Positions 1-9,139 of a stretch of 64,000 nt of DNA are shown here, in pieces. Origin of the DNA: Vagococcus jeotgali (GTDB lineage Bacteria; Bacillota; Bacilli; Lactobacillales; Vagococcaceae). The stretch covers positions 806,001 to 870,000 of the forward strand of contig NZ_CP142146.1 in assembly GCF_035918315.1 (NCBI RefSeq). The letters run 5' to 3'. The notes under the pieces are model-generated. The model did no database searches, was not told the origin of the DNA, and was given only the letters and a program-made list of their open reading frames with translations. How positions within the stretch are numbered: the stretch's first letter is position 1; the number at the start of each line of letters is the position of its first letter. A program made the translations under genes and the position numbers.

Positions 1-1
1 A

Positions 2-691
2 AGAACCATTGTACTAACTAGTCCTAAAGATGTAGATAAAGCCGTTCCTTTAGTACAAAAAGGTTTATGTATAGTAGAATCTTTTATAGACGTAACAAGC
101 GAATGGCAATTATCAATAGCCGTTGATACACAAGGTCGCTATAGCTTATTTCCTTTAGTTAGAATTGTACCAACAGAAATATCAGGTAGCCATTATGTTA
201 ATGCAGCCAAAGAGTGGCCTAATCTTGATAATGAGATTGTGGAGCAGATGACATTAATTATTCAAGTCATTGCTTTAGAATTGAATGTATGTGGTGTACT
301 CAATGTGAGTTTCTTTTTAACTGAAGAAAATAATCTATATGTTAATAGTATTACCACTCATCCAAATGAATATAGTTTATCAACTGTTAAAGCTTGTGAC
401 TTTTCAGTGTATGATCTTCATATAAGAAGTATTTGTGGGTTATCTCTACCAAAAGTAAGCGTTTTTTCTTCTGCTTTATTAATTCCTATTTTAAATATTG
501 AAATGGATTCATTAAATAGTTTAATAGTATCAAAACCTTATTGGCAATTTGATTTATCTTCTTATTTTCATATAGAGGAACAGCTTGGACTTGTTCAAAT
601 CTTTCCTAAAAATGTGAATGAAACGATTCAAGAAGTAAAGTATTCTGGCTTAATCAAAAACGTTGAAGATTTTCAAGGGAGGTATGATTAG
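2..691 (+). CDS. PurK-like ATP-grasp protein, 5' end outside window
   Basis: The reading frame is open from base 2 to the stop at 689-691, so the N-terminal part lies before the window. The visible 229 residues align by eye with the ATP-grasp and C-terminal part of PurK (N5-carboxyaminoimidazole ribonucleotide synthase): CIVESFIDVTSEWQLSIAV, then LNVCGVLNVSFFLT, then RSICGLSLP where PurK has RAICGLPL. The usually invariant NEIAPRPHNSGH loop reads NSITTHPNEYSL here, so several nucleotide- and metal-binding residues are replaced. No other purine genes are nearby and a GntR regulator follows with a 1-base overlap. It is probably a diverged paralogue with another substrate or reduced activity; the exact reaction is unknown. 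Confidence 0.65.
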   Translation, partial: RTIVLTSPKDVDKAVPLVQKGLCIVESFIDVTSEWQLSIAVDTQGRYSLFPLVRIVPTEISGSHYVNAAKEWPNLDNEIVEQMTLIIQVIALELNVCGVLNVSFFLTEENNLYVNSITTHPNEYSLSTVKACDFSVYDLHIRSICGLSLPKVSVFSSALLIPILNIEMDSLNSLIVSKPYWQFDLSSYFHIEEQLGLVQIFPKNVNETIQEVKYSGLIKNVEDFQGRYD

Positions 692-1320
692 TGAGAAAAA
701 GTAAATCCCAAGATTATGCGTATCATATGATTAAACATAATATTGAGTCTGGAAAATGGCCTGATGAATTTCATTTGATTGAACAAGATATTGCTGATCA
801 ATTAAAGATGAGCCGTACACCTATTAGGGAAGTCATTCTGCGTTTAGAAATAGAAGGATTTGTTAAGAGAGTAGCTAATAAAGGTGTCGTTGTATGTCAA
901 CATACTATTTCTGCAAAAGAATTCATTGAGAGAACCCAGTTGTTAGAGTTATTGTGTTCTCAGTATATTTACCAACTACAAATAAAGGAATACACGATTA
1001 GCCAAGATATGCTAGAAAGTCAGTTATCTTATATCACAGCTCAAGAGGAGGAGTCAAAGGAGCAGTATTTGTCTTTATGGGATACTCTTATAGGACCTCT
1101 AGAAAATAGTGTGATGAAACAAATTATTATGGAAATTGTTAGAAAAATGACATTTGTAGAATTTCCCCATGCATCCCTTGATTTTTTATACGAAGAAACG
1201 ATTAAATTATTTAATGGTATTTTAATAGCATTTAGTCAGAAAAATTATGAAAAAGCTAGAAAGTTAGTTAGAGTATATGTCAATCGGTTAAATTTAGAAC
1301 TGATTGATCAACAAATTTAA
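691..1320 (+). CDS. GntR-family transcriptional regulator, FadR/FCD type
   Basis: A 209-residue protein starting at GTG, overlapping the previous stop by one base behind a GGGAGG site. Residues about 5-70 form a GntR winged helix-turn-helix, with the typical LKMSRTPIREVILRLEIEGFV recognition segment and the wing VKRVANKGVVV. The remaining 140 residues are helical and of the size of an FCD ligand-binding domain, but conserved metal-binding histidines are not obvious. It is probably co-transcribed with the PurK-like gene before it and the aldo/keto reductase 12 bases after it, which it may control. The effector is unknown. Confidence 0.8.
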   Translation: MRKSKSQDYAYHMIKHNIESGKWPDEFHLIEQDIADQLKMSRTPIREVILRLEIEGFVKRVANKGVVVCQHTISAKEFIERTQLLELLCSQYIYQLQIKEYTISQDMLESQLSYITAQEEESKEQYLSLWDTLIGPLENSVMKQIIMEIVRKMTFVEFPHASLDFLYEETIKLFNGILIAFSQKNYEKARKLVRVYVNRLNLELIDQQI

Positions 1321-1332
1321 GGAGAGTTAGTA

Positions 1333-2250
1333 ATGAAAAAAATTCAAATAGGACAATCAGATATTGTGTCTTCACAAATTGCCTTAGGATGTATGCGTAT
1401 GGCAGATTTAGGAGTAAACAAGGCTAGTGAGGTCATTGAAACAGCAATTGATTCAGGTATTAATTTTTTTGATCATGCTGATATTTACGGTTCAGGACAG
1501 TCTGAAATTATTTTTAGTCAGGCACTAAAAAATAGTGATATAAGTAGAGATGATCTCATTATCCAATCCAAGTGTGGTATACGTGATGGTTTTTATGATT
1601 TTTCAAAAGATCATATTATTCATTCTGTTGAAGGAATTTTAGAGCGACTAGATACAGATTACTTAGATATTTTGGCTCTTCACAGACCAGATGCTCTAAT
1701 AGAACCAACAGAAGTAGCAGAAGCTTTTTATCAATTAAAAAAATCAGGAAAAGTTAATTATTTTGGTGTAAGTAATTTTTCTACGTCCCATGTCGATTTG
1801 CTACAACAAGCTTTATTTGATAAATTGGTTGTTAACCAACTTCAATTTGGATTAAAACATGCTGGTATGGTGGCTCATAATATGAATGTTAACATGGAAA
1901 ATGAAACAGGTATTAACCGTGACGGAGCAGTGTTAGATCATATGCGTATGAAAAATATAACAATTCAAGCGTGGTCACCGTTTCAATATGGTTATTTTGA
2001 CGGAGTATTTATTGACCATCCAGATTTTATAAAGTTAAATAACTCCTTAGAAAAATTAGCTCAAAAATATCATGTAACCAAAAATGGTATTGCTATTGCT
2101 TGGATTAGCAGACATCCAGCTAACATTCAAACGATTATTGGAACAATGAATACAGGTAGAATTAAAGAAGTGACAGATGCTTCAGATGTAGTATTAACTA
2201 GACAAGAATGGTATGAATTGTACCAAGCAGCAGGATTTAACTTATTGTAA
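1333..2250 (+). CDS. Aldo/keto reductase (YdhF-like)
   Basis: A 305-residue (beta/alpha)8 NADPH-dependent oxidoreductase. Visible family features are IALGCMRMADL near the N-terminus, FFDHADIYGSGQSE (catalytic Asp and Tyr), the catalytic Lys in IQSKCGIRD, LALHRPD with the catalytic His, and YFGVSNFS. The C-terminal IIGTMNTGRIKEV is the cofactor-phosphate binding loop. The closest known type is the YdhF group of short aldo/keto reductases. It starts at ATG 1333 behind AAGGAGAG, 12 bases after the GntR gene, and probably belongs to the same operon. The physiological substrate cannot be told from sequence. Confidence 0.85.
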   Translation: MKKIQIGQSDIVSSQIALGCMRMADLGVNKASEVIETAIDSGINFFDHADIYGSGQSEIIFSQALKNSDISRDDLIIQSKCGIRDGFYDFSKDHIIHSVEGILERLDTDYLDILALHRPDALIEPTEVAEAFYQLKKSGKVNYFGVSNFSTSHVDLLQQALFDKLVVNQLQFGLKHAGMVAHNMNVNMENETGINRDGAVLDHMRMKNITIQAWSPFQYGYFDGVFIDHPDFIKLNNSLEKLAQKYHVTKNGIAIAWISRHPANIQTIIGTMNTGRIKEVTDASDVVLTRQEWYELYQAAGFNLL

Positions 2251-2273
2251 TTGATTTTATTGGAGGAATTTTG

Positions 2274-3152
2274 GTGGAGGTAGAAATAAAAGAAGTTGTG
2301 AAGCATTATGGTAAACGAGAAGTATTATCTATTGATTATATGACATTTACAAAAGGTAAGGCATATGGGGTTATTGGGCCTAATGGAGCTGGTAAAACGA
2401 CACTTTTTAAATGCATTACTAATATTATTACTGACTATACAGGGGAAGTATTGATTGATGGTCAATCTGTTAAAGAGAATAATGATATTTTATCTCATGT
2501 TGGTATTGTTCTAGATGGAACAAGTGTTTATAAAGATAGAACAGGTTGGTTTAACATTGAGTATTTTTCTGGATTACGTGGTAATTTTGATTCTGAAAAA
2601 GCGGAACTACTAGCACGAGAATTAGAAATTTCTGAATATTTAAATGGGAAAGTTAAATATTATTCTTATGGGATGATTAAAAAATTAATATTATTAATTG
2701 CCTTATTACATGATCCGAAGATTTTGATTTTAGATGAGCCATTTAGAGGTCTTGATAGCGATTCTGTAAAATGGTTTAAGTTCTATTTAAAACAAATGAC
2801 AGTGAAGGGAATGATATTAATTATTTCAAGTCATGTCAAAAGCGATATTGAGTCATTATGTGATGATGTCTTTGTTTTAATGAAAGGTCATTTAGAAAAA
2901 GAAATTTCACTCACTGATATGAAAGATAAATTAGTCAGAGATATTGAGACTACTAATCAAACAGGTTTTATAGCTATTTTAGAAATGATCAACTATTACT
3001 ATCAGATTTTAGATAATGGTTATGTCAGATTAAATATAAAAGACGATCGTTGGTCTGATGTTAAAAGGCAGTTAGATTCCCAAAAAATTGAGATTCTTGA
3101 GATGAAAAAGGAAAACATACTTGAGAGTCACTTAAATAAGGGGGAAGAATAA
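2274..3152 (+). CDS. ABC transporter ATP-binding protein
   Basis: A 292-residue ATPase with Walker A GPNGAGKTT, signature YSYGM in place of LSGGQ, Walker B ILILDEP and the H-loop SSHV. The divergent signature and C-terminal extension are usual for two-component exporters of the CcmA/YtrB type. The GGAGGA site at 2262-2267 favours the GTG at 2274 over the TTG at 2271 (spacing 6 against 3). The gene lies 1 base before a membrane protein that is its likely permease. Such pairs export peptides, drugs or lipids; the substrate is not evident. Confidence 0.85.
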   Translation: MEVEIKEVVKHYGKREVLSIDYMTFTKGKAYGVIGPNGAGKTTLFKCITNIITDYTGEVLIDGQSVKENNDILSHVGIVLDGTSVYKDRTGWFNIEYFSGLRGNFDSEKAELLARELEISEYLNGKVKYYSYGMIKKLILLIALLHDPKILILDEPFRGLDSDSVKWFKFYLKQMTVKGMILIISSHVKSDIESLCDDVFVLMKGHLEKEISLTDMKDKLVRDIETTNQTGFIAILEMINYYYQILDNGYVRLNIKDDRWSDVKRQLDSQKIEILEMKKENILESHLNKGEE

Positions 3153-3153
3153 T

Positions 3154-3909
3154 ATGACTGCAGGACATATTTTCAAGATGGAGCTTTTTAAATATTTAAG
3201 AGATAAAACTTATTTAATGATTACTGGGATATTAGCTATCATCAATGTGTTTATTACAATTTATTTTACATATATACTAGATAGTTATGTTCAATTTAAT
3301 ATAAGTACCGGTTCAGGTTTCTTTGGTTTTATGATGATATTTACGATATTATCTATTTTTGCTAATGTTGTGTTTATGTTTTTATACCCATTTCATTTGA
3401 TGTCAATGGATTATCGTAATAATGTTATGAGTATGCTAGTCGCCTCTGGTGTTAACCGAACCCGGTTATTTTTTGCTAAGATAGGTGCAACGTTGTTATG
3501 GAGTATTGGTATTTCAGTTGTTTTAGTTTTCTTCCCGGCTCTAATTATTTTATTAAAATTATCTCAATTAACGGATATTCAAATAATAGTTAGTAGTATT
3601 GTGCAAGGGGTAGATGCTAGTGGAGTATCTATGCTAGGTTTAATAGTATCAAGTGTTATCTCATACATTAACAGTTTAGTTATTATTGCGACAGCTGTAA
3701 TTATGTTAAAAGGTAATAATTCAACTTTCTTTTTATTTATTGGGTTGACGATGCTTCAATCAGTGGTAATAAGTTTGTTTAATAGTATTCCGAATCATTT
3801 TGATTTTTCAGTGTCAGGAATGATTATTTTTAGTAATTTACTACTTATAGCAAGTACGCTAATATTTATAATTATATCTTTACGAATTATGAAAAAACAA
3901 AGTTTATAG
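3154..3909 (+). CDS. ABC transporter permease
   Basis: A 251-residue integral membrane protein with about six hydrophobic segments (near residues 20-40, 60-80, 105-130, 160-185, 190-210, 225-245), consistent with an ABC-2 type permease. The N-terminus ends a short cytoplasmic stretch (FKMELFKYLRDK), as usual in the family. The start codon follows the stop of the ATPase gene by one base with GGGGGAAG as ribosome site, so the two are translationally coupled and probably form one exporter. A terminator follows at 3931. Confidence 0.8.
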   Translation: MTAGHIFKMELFKYLRDKTYLMITGILAIINVFITIYFTYILDSYVQFNISTGSGFFGFMMIFTILSIFANVVFMFLYPFHLMSMDYRNNVMSMLVASGVNRTRLFFAKIGATLLWSIGISVVLVFFPALIILLKLSQLTDIQIIVSSIVQGVDASGVSMLGLIVSSVISYINSLVIIATAVIMLKGNNSTFFLFIGLTMLQSVVISLFNSIPNHFDFSVSGMIIFSNLLLIASTLIFIIISLRIMKKQSL

Positions 3910-3930
3910 AGGATTATATACTGTTAAGTA

Positions 3931-3957
3931 AAAGATAGCTTTTTAGCTGTCTTTTTT
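3931..3957 (+). terminator. Rho-independent terminator after ABC exporter
   Basis: A 10-bp stem (AAAGATAGCT with AGCTGTCTTT, one G-U pair), a T4 loop and a T-run. It closes the operon that begins before the window. Confidence 0.8.
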
Positions 3958-3976
3958 ATTTGTTTTAATATATAAC

Positions 3977-4010
3977 ATAGTCCAATATAGGTAAATCGTG
4001 TATACCAATT
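3977..4010. promoter_or_regulatory. Possible NagR half-sites upstream of glmS
   Basis: ATAGTCCAAT (3977-3986) and TATACCAATT (4001-4010) are separate copies of the two halves that form the palindrome upstream of nagB (7291-7306). In several Firmicutes the GntR-type repressor NagR binds such sites. Here the halves are separated by 14 bases, so binding is uncertain. Confidence 0.3.
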
Positions 4011-4029
4011 TTATTTTTATTATTATTTA

Positions 4030-4058
4030 TTGACTTTATTAGGTTTAAATGTTATTGT
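4030..4058 (+). promoter_or_regulatory. glmS promoter
   Basis: TTGACT at 4030-4035 and TATTGT at 4053-4058 with 17-base spacing. It would start a transcript about 40 bases before the ribozyme cleavage site. Confidence 0.55.
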
Positions 4059-4099
4059 TATCTTGTTTCTGTTTCGTATATAAAAATATACCATTTATA

Positions 4100-4235
4100 A
4101 AATAAGCGCCAGACCTTTTGAAAAGGTGACGAGGTAGAGTTTATCGATTTATTCGGCGGATGACTCTAGGGAGCTGTGCTCTAGAGAATGATATTAAAAC
4201 AATCTGGTAACGGGTTGGACAAAGTATTGTTCATA
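4100..4235 (+). ncRNA. glmS ribozyme: glmS ribozyme/riboswitch
   Basis: The conserved core is recognisable: AAGCGCCAGA at 4104-4113, GACGAGG at 4129-4135, and TTATCG followed by TTCGGCGGATGACTC around 4141-4166, then the paired 3' part ending near AACGGGTTGG (4209-4218). In this class, glucosamine-6-phosphate acts as cofactor for self-cleavage just 5' of GCGCC, that is between 4105 and 4106, after which the glmS mRNA is degraded. It lies directly before glmS, as expected. The 3' boundary is approximate. Confidence 0.93.
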
Positions 4236-4275
4236 CAGCAAACAGAAACAATTCAAAATGAAAGTTGGAAAATTA

Positions 4276-6084
4276 ATGTGTGGCATTGTTGGAGTAGTAG
4301 GACATAATAATAGTAAAGAAGTATTATTAAAAGGTTTAGAAAAATTAGAATATAGAGGCTATGATTCGGCTGGTATTTTACTATCAGACGGTGAAGAAAC
4401 CATTGCCATTAAAACACCAGGTAGAGTCAATGATTTAAGAGAGTTATCAACAGATGCAATGAATGGAACAATCGGTATTGGTCATACAAGATGGGCGACT
4501 CATGGTGAGCCCAATGTCGAAAATGCTCATCCTCATCTATCAAAAAGTGGTCGCTTCGGTTTAGTTCATAATGGTGTGATTGAGAATTACCTTGAATTAA
4601 AAGAAAAATATGTGCCATCAGAATTATTAATAGGAGATACCGATAGTGAGATTCTAGTTGAAGTGATTGATTATTTCTCAAGAACAGGATTAAGTACACT
4701 TGATGCTTTAAGTCAGGCTTTATCTGAAGTGCGAGGCTCTTATGCCATTGCTTTAATCGATGTTGAAGAATTAAATAAACTATATTTAGGGAAAAATAAG
4801 AGTCCACTATTAATTGGACTTGGTGAAAATTGCCATTTTGTTGGAAGTGATGCAATGGCTATGATTCATGAAACAAATGAGTTTGTTGAGATCATGGATG
4901 GTGAGGTAATTATGTTAACATCAGATATGATGGTTATCTATGATAAGGACGCTCAAGTAATTGAAAGAGGTAGCTTTATTGCTGAGATTGATGCGACAGA
5001 TACAGAAAAAGGGTTGTATCCTCACTATATGCTTAAAGAGATTGATGAGCAACCGAGTGTGATGCGTAAGTTAATTACAGAGTACACATTACCAAATGGA
5101 AATACTACAATTAATAATGAGATAATTTCTCATATATCACAAAGTGACCGAATCTATATTGTAGGATGCGGTACAAGCTGGCATGCTGGATTAGTTGGAA
5201 AAACTTTAATTGAAAAACTAACACATATTCCAGTTGAAGTTCATCTAGCTAGTGAGATGGGTTATGATATGCCGATTTTATCTAAAAAACCTTTCTTTAT
5301 CTTTTTAACTCAAAGTGGGGAGACAGCAGATAGTCGTCAAGTTTTAGTTAAAGTCAATGAGTTAAATCTACCATCATTAACAATTACTAATGTGAAAGGT
5401 TCAACTCTCTCAAGAGAAGCCACTTATACATTACTCCTACATGCTGGTCCTGAAATTGCCGTTGCCTCAACTAAAGCTTACACGTCACAAATTGCTGTGA
5501 TGGCTTATTTAGCCAAAGCTGTGGGGATGATAAAAGGTGATGAAGCTGCTAAAGAGTTTGATATTGTTCGTGAAATGGGGATAGCAGCTAGTGCCATGGA
5601 TGCTTTAGTTAGTGAAAAGGATTATATTGCTACATTGAGTGAATCTTTCTTAAGCGATACTAGAAATGCATTCTTCATTGGAAGAGGATTAGACTTTGCT
5701 GTATCTCTAGAGGCTGCTTTAAAGTTAAAAGAAATTTCATATATTCAAGCAGAAGGATTTGCTGCTGGTGAGTTAAAACATGGAACAATCGCCTTAATCG
5801 AAGAAGGTACACCAGTTATAGCAGTCATTACTGATGAAAATACAGCATCCCATACAAGAGGGAATGCTATTGAGGTAACAAGTCGAGGAGCAAAAGTGTT
5901 AACTATTGCAGGAGAGAATGTGAGTAGAAGTGAAGATGCCGTGATTTTACCAGTAGTCCACTCTTTATTAACACCTTTAGCTAGTGTTATTCCATTGCAG
6001 TTATTAGCTTACTATGCAAGCTTACAACGAGGACTAGATGTTGATAAGCCTCGTAATTTAGCAAAAAGCGTGACAGTTGAATAA
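4276..6084 (+). CDS. glmS: Glutamine-fructose-6-phosphate aminotransferase
   Basis: Makes glucosamine-6-phosphate from fructose-6-phosphate and glutamine, the first step to UDP-GlcNAc and peptidoglycan. An in-frame ATG lies 18 bases upstream, but the start at 4276 gives MCGIVG and leaves the catalytic N-terminal cysteine exposed after Met removal, which the enzyme requires. The N-terminal half is a class II glutamine amidotransferase ([14 protein letters not shown]); the C-terminal half holds two SIS sugar-isomerase domains ([25 protein letters not shown]) and ends [13 protein letters not shown]. Length 602 is normal. Expression is controlled by the ribozyme upstream. Confidence 0.97.
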   Translation: MCGIVGVVGHNNSKEVLLKGLEKLEYRGYDSAGILLSDGEETIAIKTPGRVNDLRELSTDAMNGTIGIGHTRWATHGEPNVENAHPHLSKSGRFGLVHNGVIENYLELKEKYVPSELLIGDTDSEILVEVIDYFSRTGLSTLDALSQALSEVRGSYAIALIDVEELNKLYLGKNKSPLLIGLGENCHFVGSDAMAMIHETNEFVEIMDGEVIMLTSDMMVIYDKDAQVIERGSFIAEIDATDTEKGLYPHYMLKEIDEQPSVMRKLITEYTLPNGNTTINNEIISHISQSDRIYIVGCGTSWHAGLVGKTLIEKLTHIPVEVHLASEMGYDMPILSKKPFFIFLTQSGETADSRQVLVKVNELNLPSLTITNVKGSTLSREATYTLLLHAGPEIAVASTKAYTSQIAVMAYLAKAVGMIKGDEAAKEFDIVREMGIAASAMDALVSEKDYIATLSESFLSDTRNAFFIGRGLDFAVSLEAALKLKEISYIQAEGFAAGELKHGTIALIEEGTPVIAVITDENTASHTRGNAIEVTSRGAKVLTIAGENVSRSEDAVILPVVHSLLTPLASVIPLQLLAYYASLQRGLDVDKPRNLAKSVTVE

Positions 6085-6098
6085 TGATTCAGTTAGAT

Positions 6099-6140
6099 AA
6101 AATAGTGGTTGACTCAAAAGTCAGTCACTATTTTATTTAT
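6099..6140 (+). terminator. Terminator after glmS
   Basis: The stem AAAATAGTG/CACTATTTT (6099-6107 with 6126-6134) encloses an inner GACT/AGTC pair and is followed by a T-rich run. Confidence 0.75.
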
Positions 6141-6182
6141 TATTCTTTTTTTTTGTTAAAAGTCAAATTATATTTTTTTCAT

Positions 6183-7244
6183 TTGTCAAATTAAGCTAGA
6201 CAAAATGTCATTGTCTACATAGCTCAAAAATACTTCTAATGGCGTTTTATAGTTTAATGATTTTCTAGGAATATTATTTCTTTTGGATGCAACAGATTGA
6301 ATGAAAGATTCATCAACTTCGTTGAAATCCATTTTCTTAGGCAATCCATCCTTACGCAATAGCCCATTAGAATTTTCATTTAAACCTCGTTGTGAAGGTG
6401 TACCAGGGTCAGCAAAGTAGATATCAATATCATTTAAGTTACTGATAGATTTCCAGTTAGAAAATTCTTTGCCACAATCAAATGTGATAGATTTAAACAA
6501 GTGATTAGGGCATTTTTTTAACCATTCATTTAAGCTATTCTCAATATCTATAGCGTGTCTCCCTGTTGGCTTTAAGGTAATAATAACTTTTGATAACCTT
6601 TCAACTAATGTAATAACAGCACTTTTATGATTTTTCCCAACAATAGTGTCACCTTCTAGGTGACCAAATTCACTTTGAAACTCGTTATGCTCAGCGTCTC
6701 TCTGATGAATGGTTCGTTTAAATGCTTGTTTACCTCGTTTTTCTTTATGCCCATTAGGTTTTCTTTTACCTTTCATTGGTAAAGTTGTGGAATCAAAAGA
6801 TTCACGCGAGAACAATCTATAAAGTGTCCGAACAGAACAAGAAATAGAAATCTCAGCACGACCGATAATCACGTCAGGAGTCCATCCTTGAGCCACTTTG
6901 TTTTGAATATATTTTGTTTCATTATCAGGTAAAGAAATAGGACGCCTTCCACATTTCTTTTTATTTTTTTTGTATCTTTGATAGTAATCTAGAATAGATA
7001 ATCCCTCATTTAAAGCGTTGTAAACATTATAAATAGTTTGTCTTGATCTTTTTAAAGTATCAGCAACATGTTTAACTTTTTTAGCTTGGTGATAATAAGA
7101 TTCTATTAAAACAAGCTCGTCTGTAGTAAGATGTATATAGGTCATTTGTGATCACTCTCCTTGTTTTCTTTCGTCGGAAATACAATTTGGACAATTTGAG
7201 TGTATCACAAATGATTTTTTTATTTGTCTAGCTTAATTTTACAA
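6183..7244 (-). mobile_element. IS30-family insertion sequence
   Basis: About 1062 bases with imperfect 22-bp terminal inverted repeats: the left end at 6183 reads TTGTCAAATTAAGCTAGACA and the right end, read inwards from 7244, TTGTAAAATTAAGCTAGACA. It contains one transposase gene on the minus strand and sits between the glmS terminator and the nagB promoter, disrupting no gene. No target duplication could be made out with confidence. Confidence 0.85.
6186..7145 (-). CDS. IS30-family transposase
   Basis: A 319-residue transposase. The N-terminal part has a helix-turn-helix (residues about 5-50) and an arginine-rich GRRPISL segment. The catalytic core shows the three acidic residues in HLEGDTIVG, ITFDCGKEF and ENSNGLLRK, the IS30-type DDE triad. 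The stop codon falls inside the left terminal repeat. The frame is intact, so the element may be active. Confidence 0.9.
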   Translation of the reverse strand: MTYIHLTTDELVLIESYYHQAKKVKHVADTLKRSRQTIYNVYNALNEGLSILDYYQRYKKNKKKCGRRPISLPDNETKYIQNKVAQGWTPDVIIGRAEISISCSVRTLYRLFSRESFDSTTLPMKGKRKPNGHKEKRGKQAFKRTIHQRDAEHNEFQSEFGHLEGDTIVGKNHKSAVITLVERLSKVIITLKPTGRHAIDIENSLNEWLKKCPNHLFKSITFDCGKEFSNWKSISNLNDIDIYFADPGTPSQRGLNENSNGLLRKDGLPKKMDFNEVDESFIQSVASKRNNIPRKSLNYKTPLEVFLSYVDNDILSSLI

Positions 7245-7263
7245 TCGGCGTTTTAAAATACAC

Positions 7264-7306
7264 TTGTTAAAAATAAATTGAGCGAGTATAATTGGACTAT
7301 ACCAAA
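7264..7306 (+). promoter_or_regulatory. nagB promoter overlapped by NagR-like operator
   Basis: The promoter is TTGTTA (7264-7269), 17 bases, TATAAT (7287-7292). The palindrome TTGGACTATACCAA (7292-7305) overlaps the -10 end and resembles the dre/NagR operators of Firmicutes. A repressor bound there would block nagB, with relief by GlcNAc-6-P or GlcN-6-P expected from the family. No nagR gene is in the window. Confidence 0.55.
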
Positions 7307-7323
7307 AAACAGGAGGGATAATC

Positions 7324-8034
7324 ATGAAGATTATTCGAGTGAAAAATCAGCAAGAAGGCGGAGTAGTATCCTTTAAGATGATAAAAGAAAACATTGAAAA
7401 TAAAAAAGCTGATACTTTAGGCTTAGCAACAGGAAGTACACCTGAAACACTATATCAAGAAATGGTTAAAAGTGATCTTGACTTTAGTCATATGACATCA
7501 ATTAATTTAGATGAATATGTTGGCTTAGCAGCAACTGATCCCCAAAGTTATCATTATTTTATGGAAAAACATTTATTTGAAGAAAAACCATTTAAAGAAT
7601 CATTTTTACCAGATGGTTTAGCAAAAGATGGTAAGGCTGAATGTGAAAGATATGATGAAATTATTAATACTCATCCAGTAGACATCCAAATTTTAGGGAT
7701 TGGAGAGAATGGTCATATTGGGTTTAATGAACCAGGATCTTCTTTTGAAGGCACAACAAGTGTTGTTGACTTAACAGAATCGACAATTGAGGCTAACAGT
7801 CGTAATTTTGATAATATTGAAGATGTCCCAACAAAAGCCTATTCAATGGGAATTAGATCTATCATGCAAGCTAAGAAAATCATTTTACTAGCTTATGGAC
7901 CTAAGAAGGCTCAAGCAATTTTAGATACAATTGAAGGGCCTGTGACAGAAGATGTTCCTGCGAGTGTTTTACAGAATCATTCTGATGTTACTATTATTGT
8001 AGATGAAGAAGCTAGCCGTTTACTAAGTAAATAA
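7324..8034 (+). CDS. nagB: Glucosamine-6-phosphate deaminase
   Basis: Converts glucosamine-6-phosphate to fructose-6-phosphate and ammonia, the reverse flow to GlmS. The 236-residue protein is of the short Firmicute type. Motifs include [13 protein letters not shown] (phosphate loop), INLDEYVGL with the catalytic Asp, and [14 protein letters not shown] with the His of the proton relay. It starts at ATG 7324 behind AGGAGGG. It is monocistronic between its own promoter/operator and the terminator at 8042. Confidence 0.96.
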   Translation: MKIIRVKNQQEGGVVSFKMIKENIENKKADTLGLATGSTPETLYQEMVKSDLDFSHMTSINLDEYVGLAATDPQSYHYFMEKHLFEEKPFKESFLPDGLAKDGKAECERYDEIINTHPVDIQILGIGENGHIGFNEPGSSFEGTTSVVDLTESTIEANSRNFDNIEDVPTKAYSMGIRSIMQAKKIILLAYGPKKAQAILDTIEGPVTEDVPASVLQNHSDVTIIVDEEASRLLSK

Positions 8035-8041
8035 AACCTTT

Positions 8042-8072
8042 AAAAACTTGTTTATGAAGCAAGTTTTTTTTT
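8042..8072 (+). terminator. Terminator after nagB
   Basis: AAAAACTTG pairs with CAAGTTTTT around a 9-base loop and is followed by a T-run. Confidence 0.8.
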
Positions 8073-8125
8073 GTTCACATAGTGTATAATAATAACTTAA
8101 GTAATATTTTTAAAGGAGAAGAAAA

Positions 8126-9139
8126 ATGAATGTAGAGCATTTGGTCTATGATTTTACCACGATAGCAATCAATTCAGGTGGCTGGATGATACTTGATAGA
8201 GAGTTTATTCAAAATAAAATGATGCAACTCGTTAATATAAAGGTGACACCTACACCTAACATAAAGGAGAGGACTAGAGAAAGTTCAGTCGTATTATGCC
8301 AAGAATTAGTTGATGTAGCTAAAGGCAATGATCCTTCTATCAATGCGGATGATTTGTTTTCTAAATTAATGGAAATAACAACTCCACCACCTTCTGTAGT
8401 TAATGCAATGTTTGCTAAGCATTATGAATCATCAACAGAAGAAGCATTGAATTATCTTAATCTATTGAATGTGACAAATGGTTTTATTTTAAATTCAGAT
8501 GAGGCAAGTCTATTAAGTCAAAGTCTTGTTTGTCCTTTATGTTTTAATCATGAAGGGATAGACGGGGGAAGGTATAGTGAATTACCTTTAACTAGGCGGT
8601 TTATTCGTCTGAACTTAGATGGTAAGAGTTATGGTTTTCAATTAAAAAGAGTTGCTAATCAACTGGGGGAGGGAATGTTTTTTAAAGAAGAACATGAAAC
8701 GCTATCAATCAATTCCGCTCAAACTAAAGATATTTGTCAACTATTAGACTTATTTCCAAATTTCACCTTAGTTTTAGATGAAACTTATGAAAAAAATGGT
8801 CATGGTTATCTAGATGCTCTTGTAAGACAAAAAGAACAAATGTTTCATTCTTACAGCCTATCACTACCTTTTTTCAAACAAACACAGTTTAAAATGAAAA
8901 CATCTCAAATTGATATCTTCACTAAATCCTATACTGAATTACCTTTAGTACTTGATTATCTACTTGCTATAAGTCAAAATGAGAAGAAAATAAAAAACAT
9001 ATGTCAATTTAGTTTTGAAAAGACAGAACAGGGATACCTTACCTGTATTATATTGAAAGAAGGACTAGAATCAAGTCTTCAACGAATATTTAAAGACTGG
9101 TCAGCTAAATTGGAAAATGAAATGGAGGAAGTAGTATGA
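8126..9139 (+). CDS. GalT-like protein lacking the catalytic motif
   Basis: A 337-residue protein similar by eye to type 2 galactose-1-phosphate uridylyltransferase of Firmicutes. Matching stretches are DREFIQNKMMQLV near residue 24, LMEITTPPPSVVNAMF (81-96), CPLCFNHEG (136-144), RFIRLNLDGKSYGFQ (158-172) and FFKEEHETLSI. Family members are about 490 residues and carry the active-site ILSHDHYQGG; here the equivalent place reads NGHGYLDAL (224-232), so the nucleotidyl-accepting histidine context is gone, and about 150 residues are missing in total. The ATG follows AAAGGAGAAG. It overlaps the next gene by 4 bases. It may be a pseudoenzyme or have another role; no other Leloir genes are nearby. 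Confidence 0.65.
   Translation: MNVEHLVYDFTTIAINSGGWMILDREFIQNKMMQLVNIKVTPTPNIKERTRESSVVLCQELVDVAKGNDPSINADDLFSKLMEITTPPPSVVNAMFAKHYESSTEEALNYLNLLNVTNGFILNSDEASLLSQSLVCPLCFNHEGIDGGRYSELPLTRRFIRLNLDGKSYGFQLKRVANQLGEGMFFKEEHETLSINSAQTKDICQLLDLFPNFTLVLDETYEKNGHGYLDALVRQKEQMFHSYSLSLPFFKQTQFKMKTSQIDIFTKSYTELPLVLDYLLAISQNEKKIKNICQFSFEKTEQGYLTCIILKEGLESSLQRIFKDWSAKLENEMEEVV

Noticed and set aside
4427-4855. Antisense 142-codon frame within glmS
   Set aside because: A shadow of the strongly supported glmS gene; no ribosome site and improbable composition.
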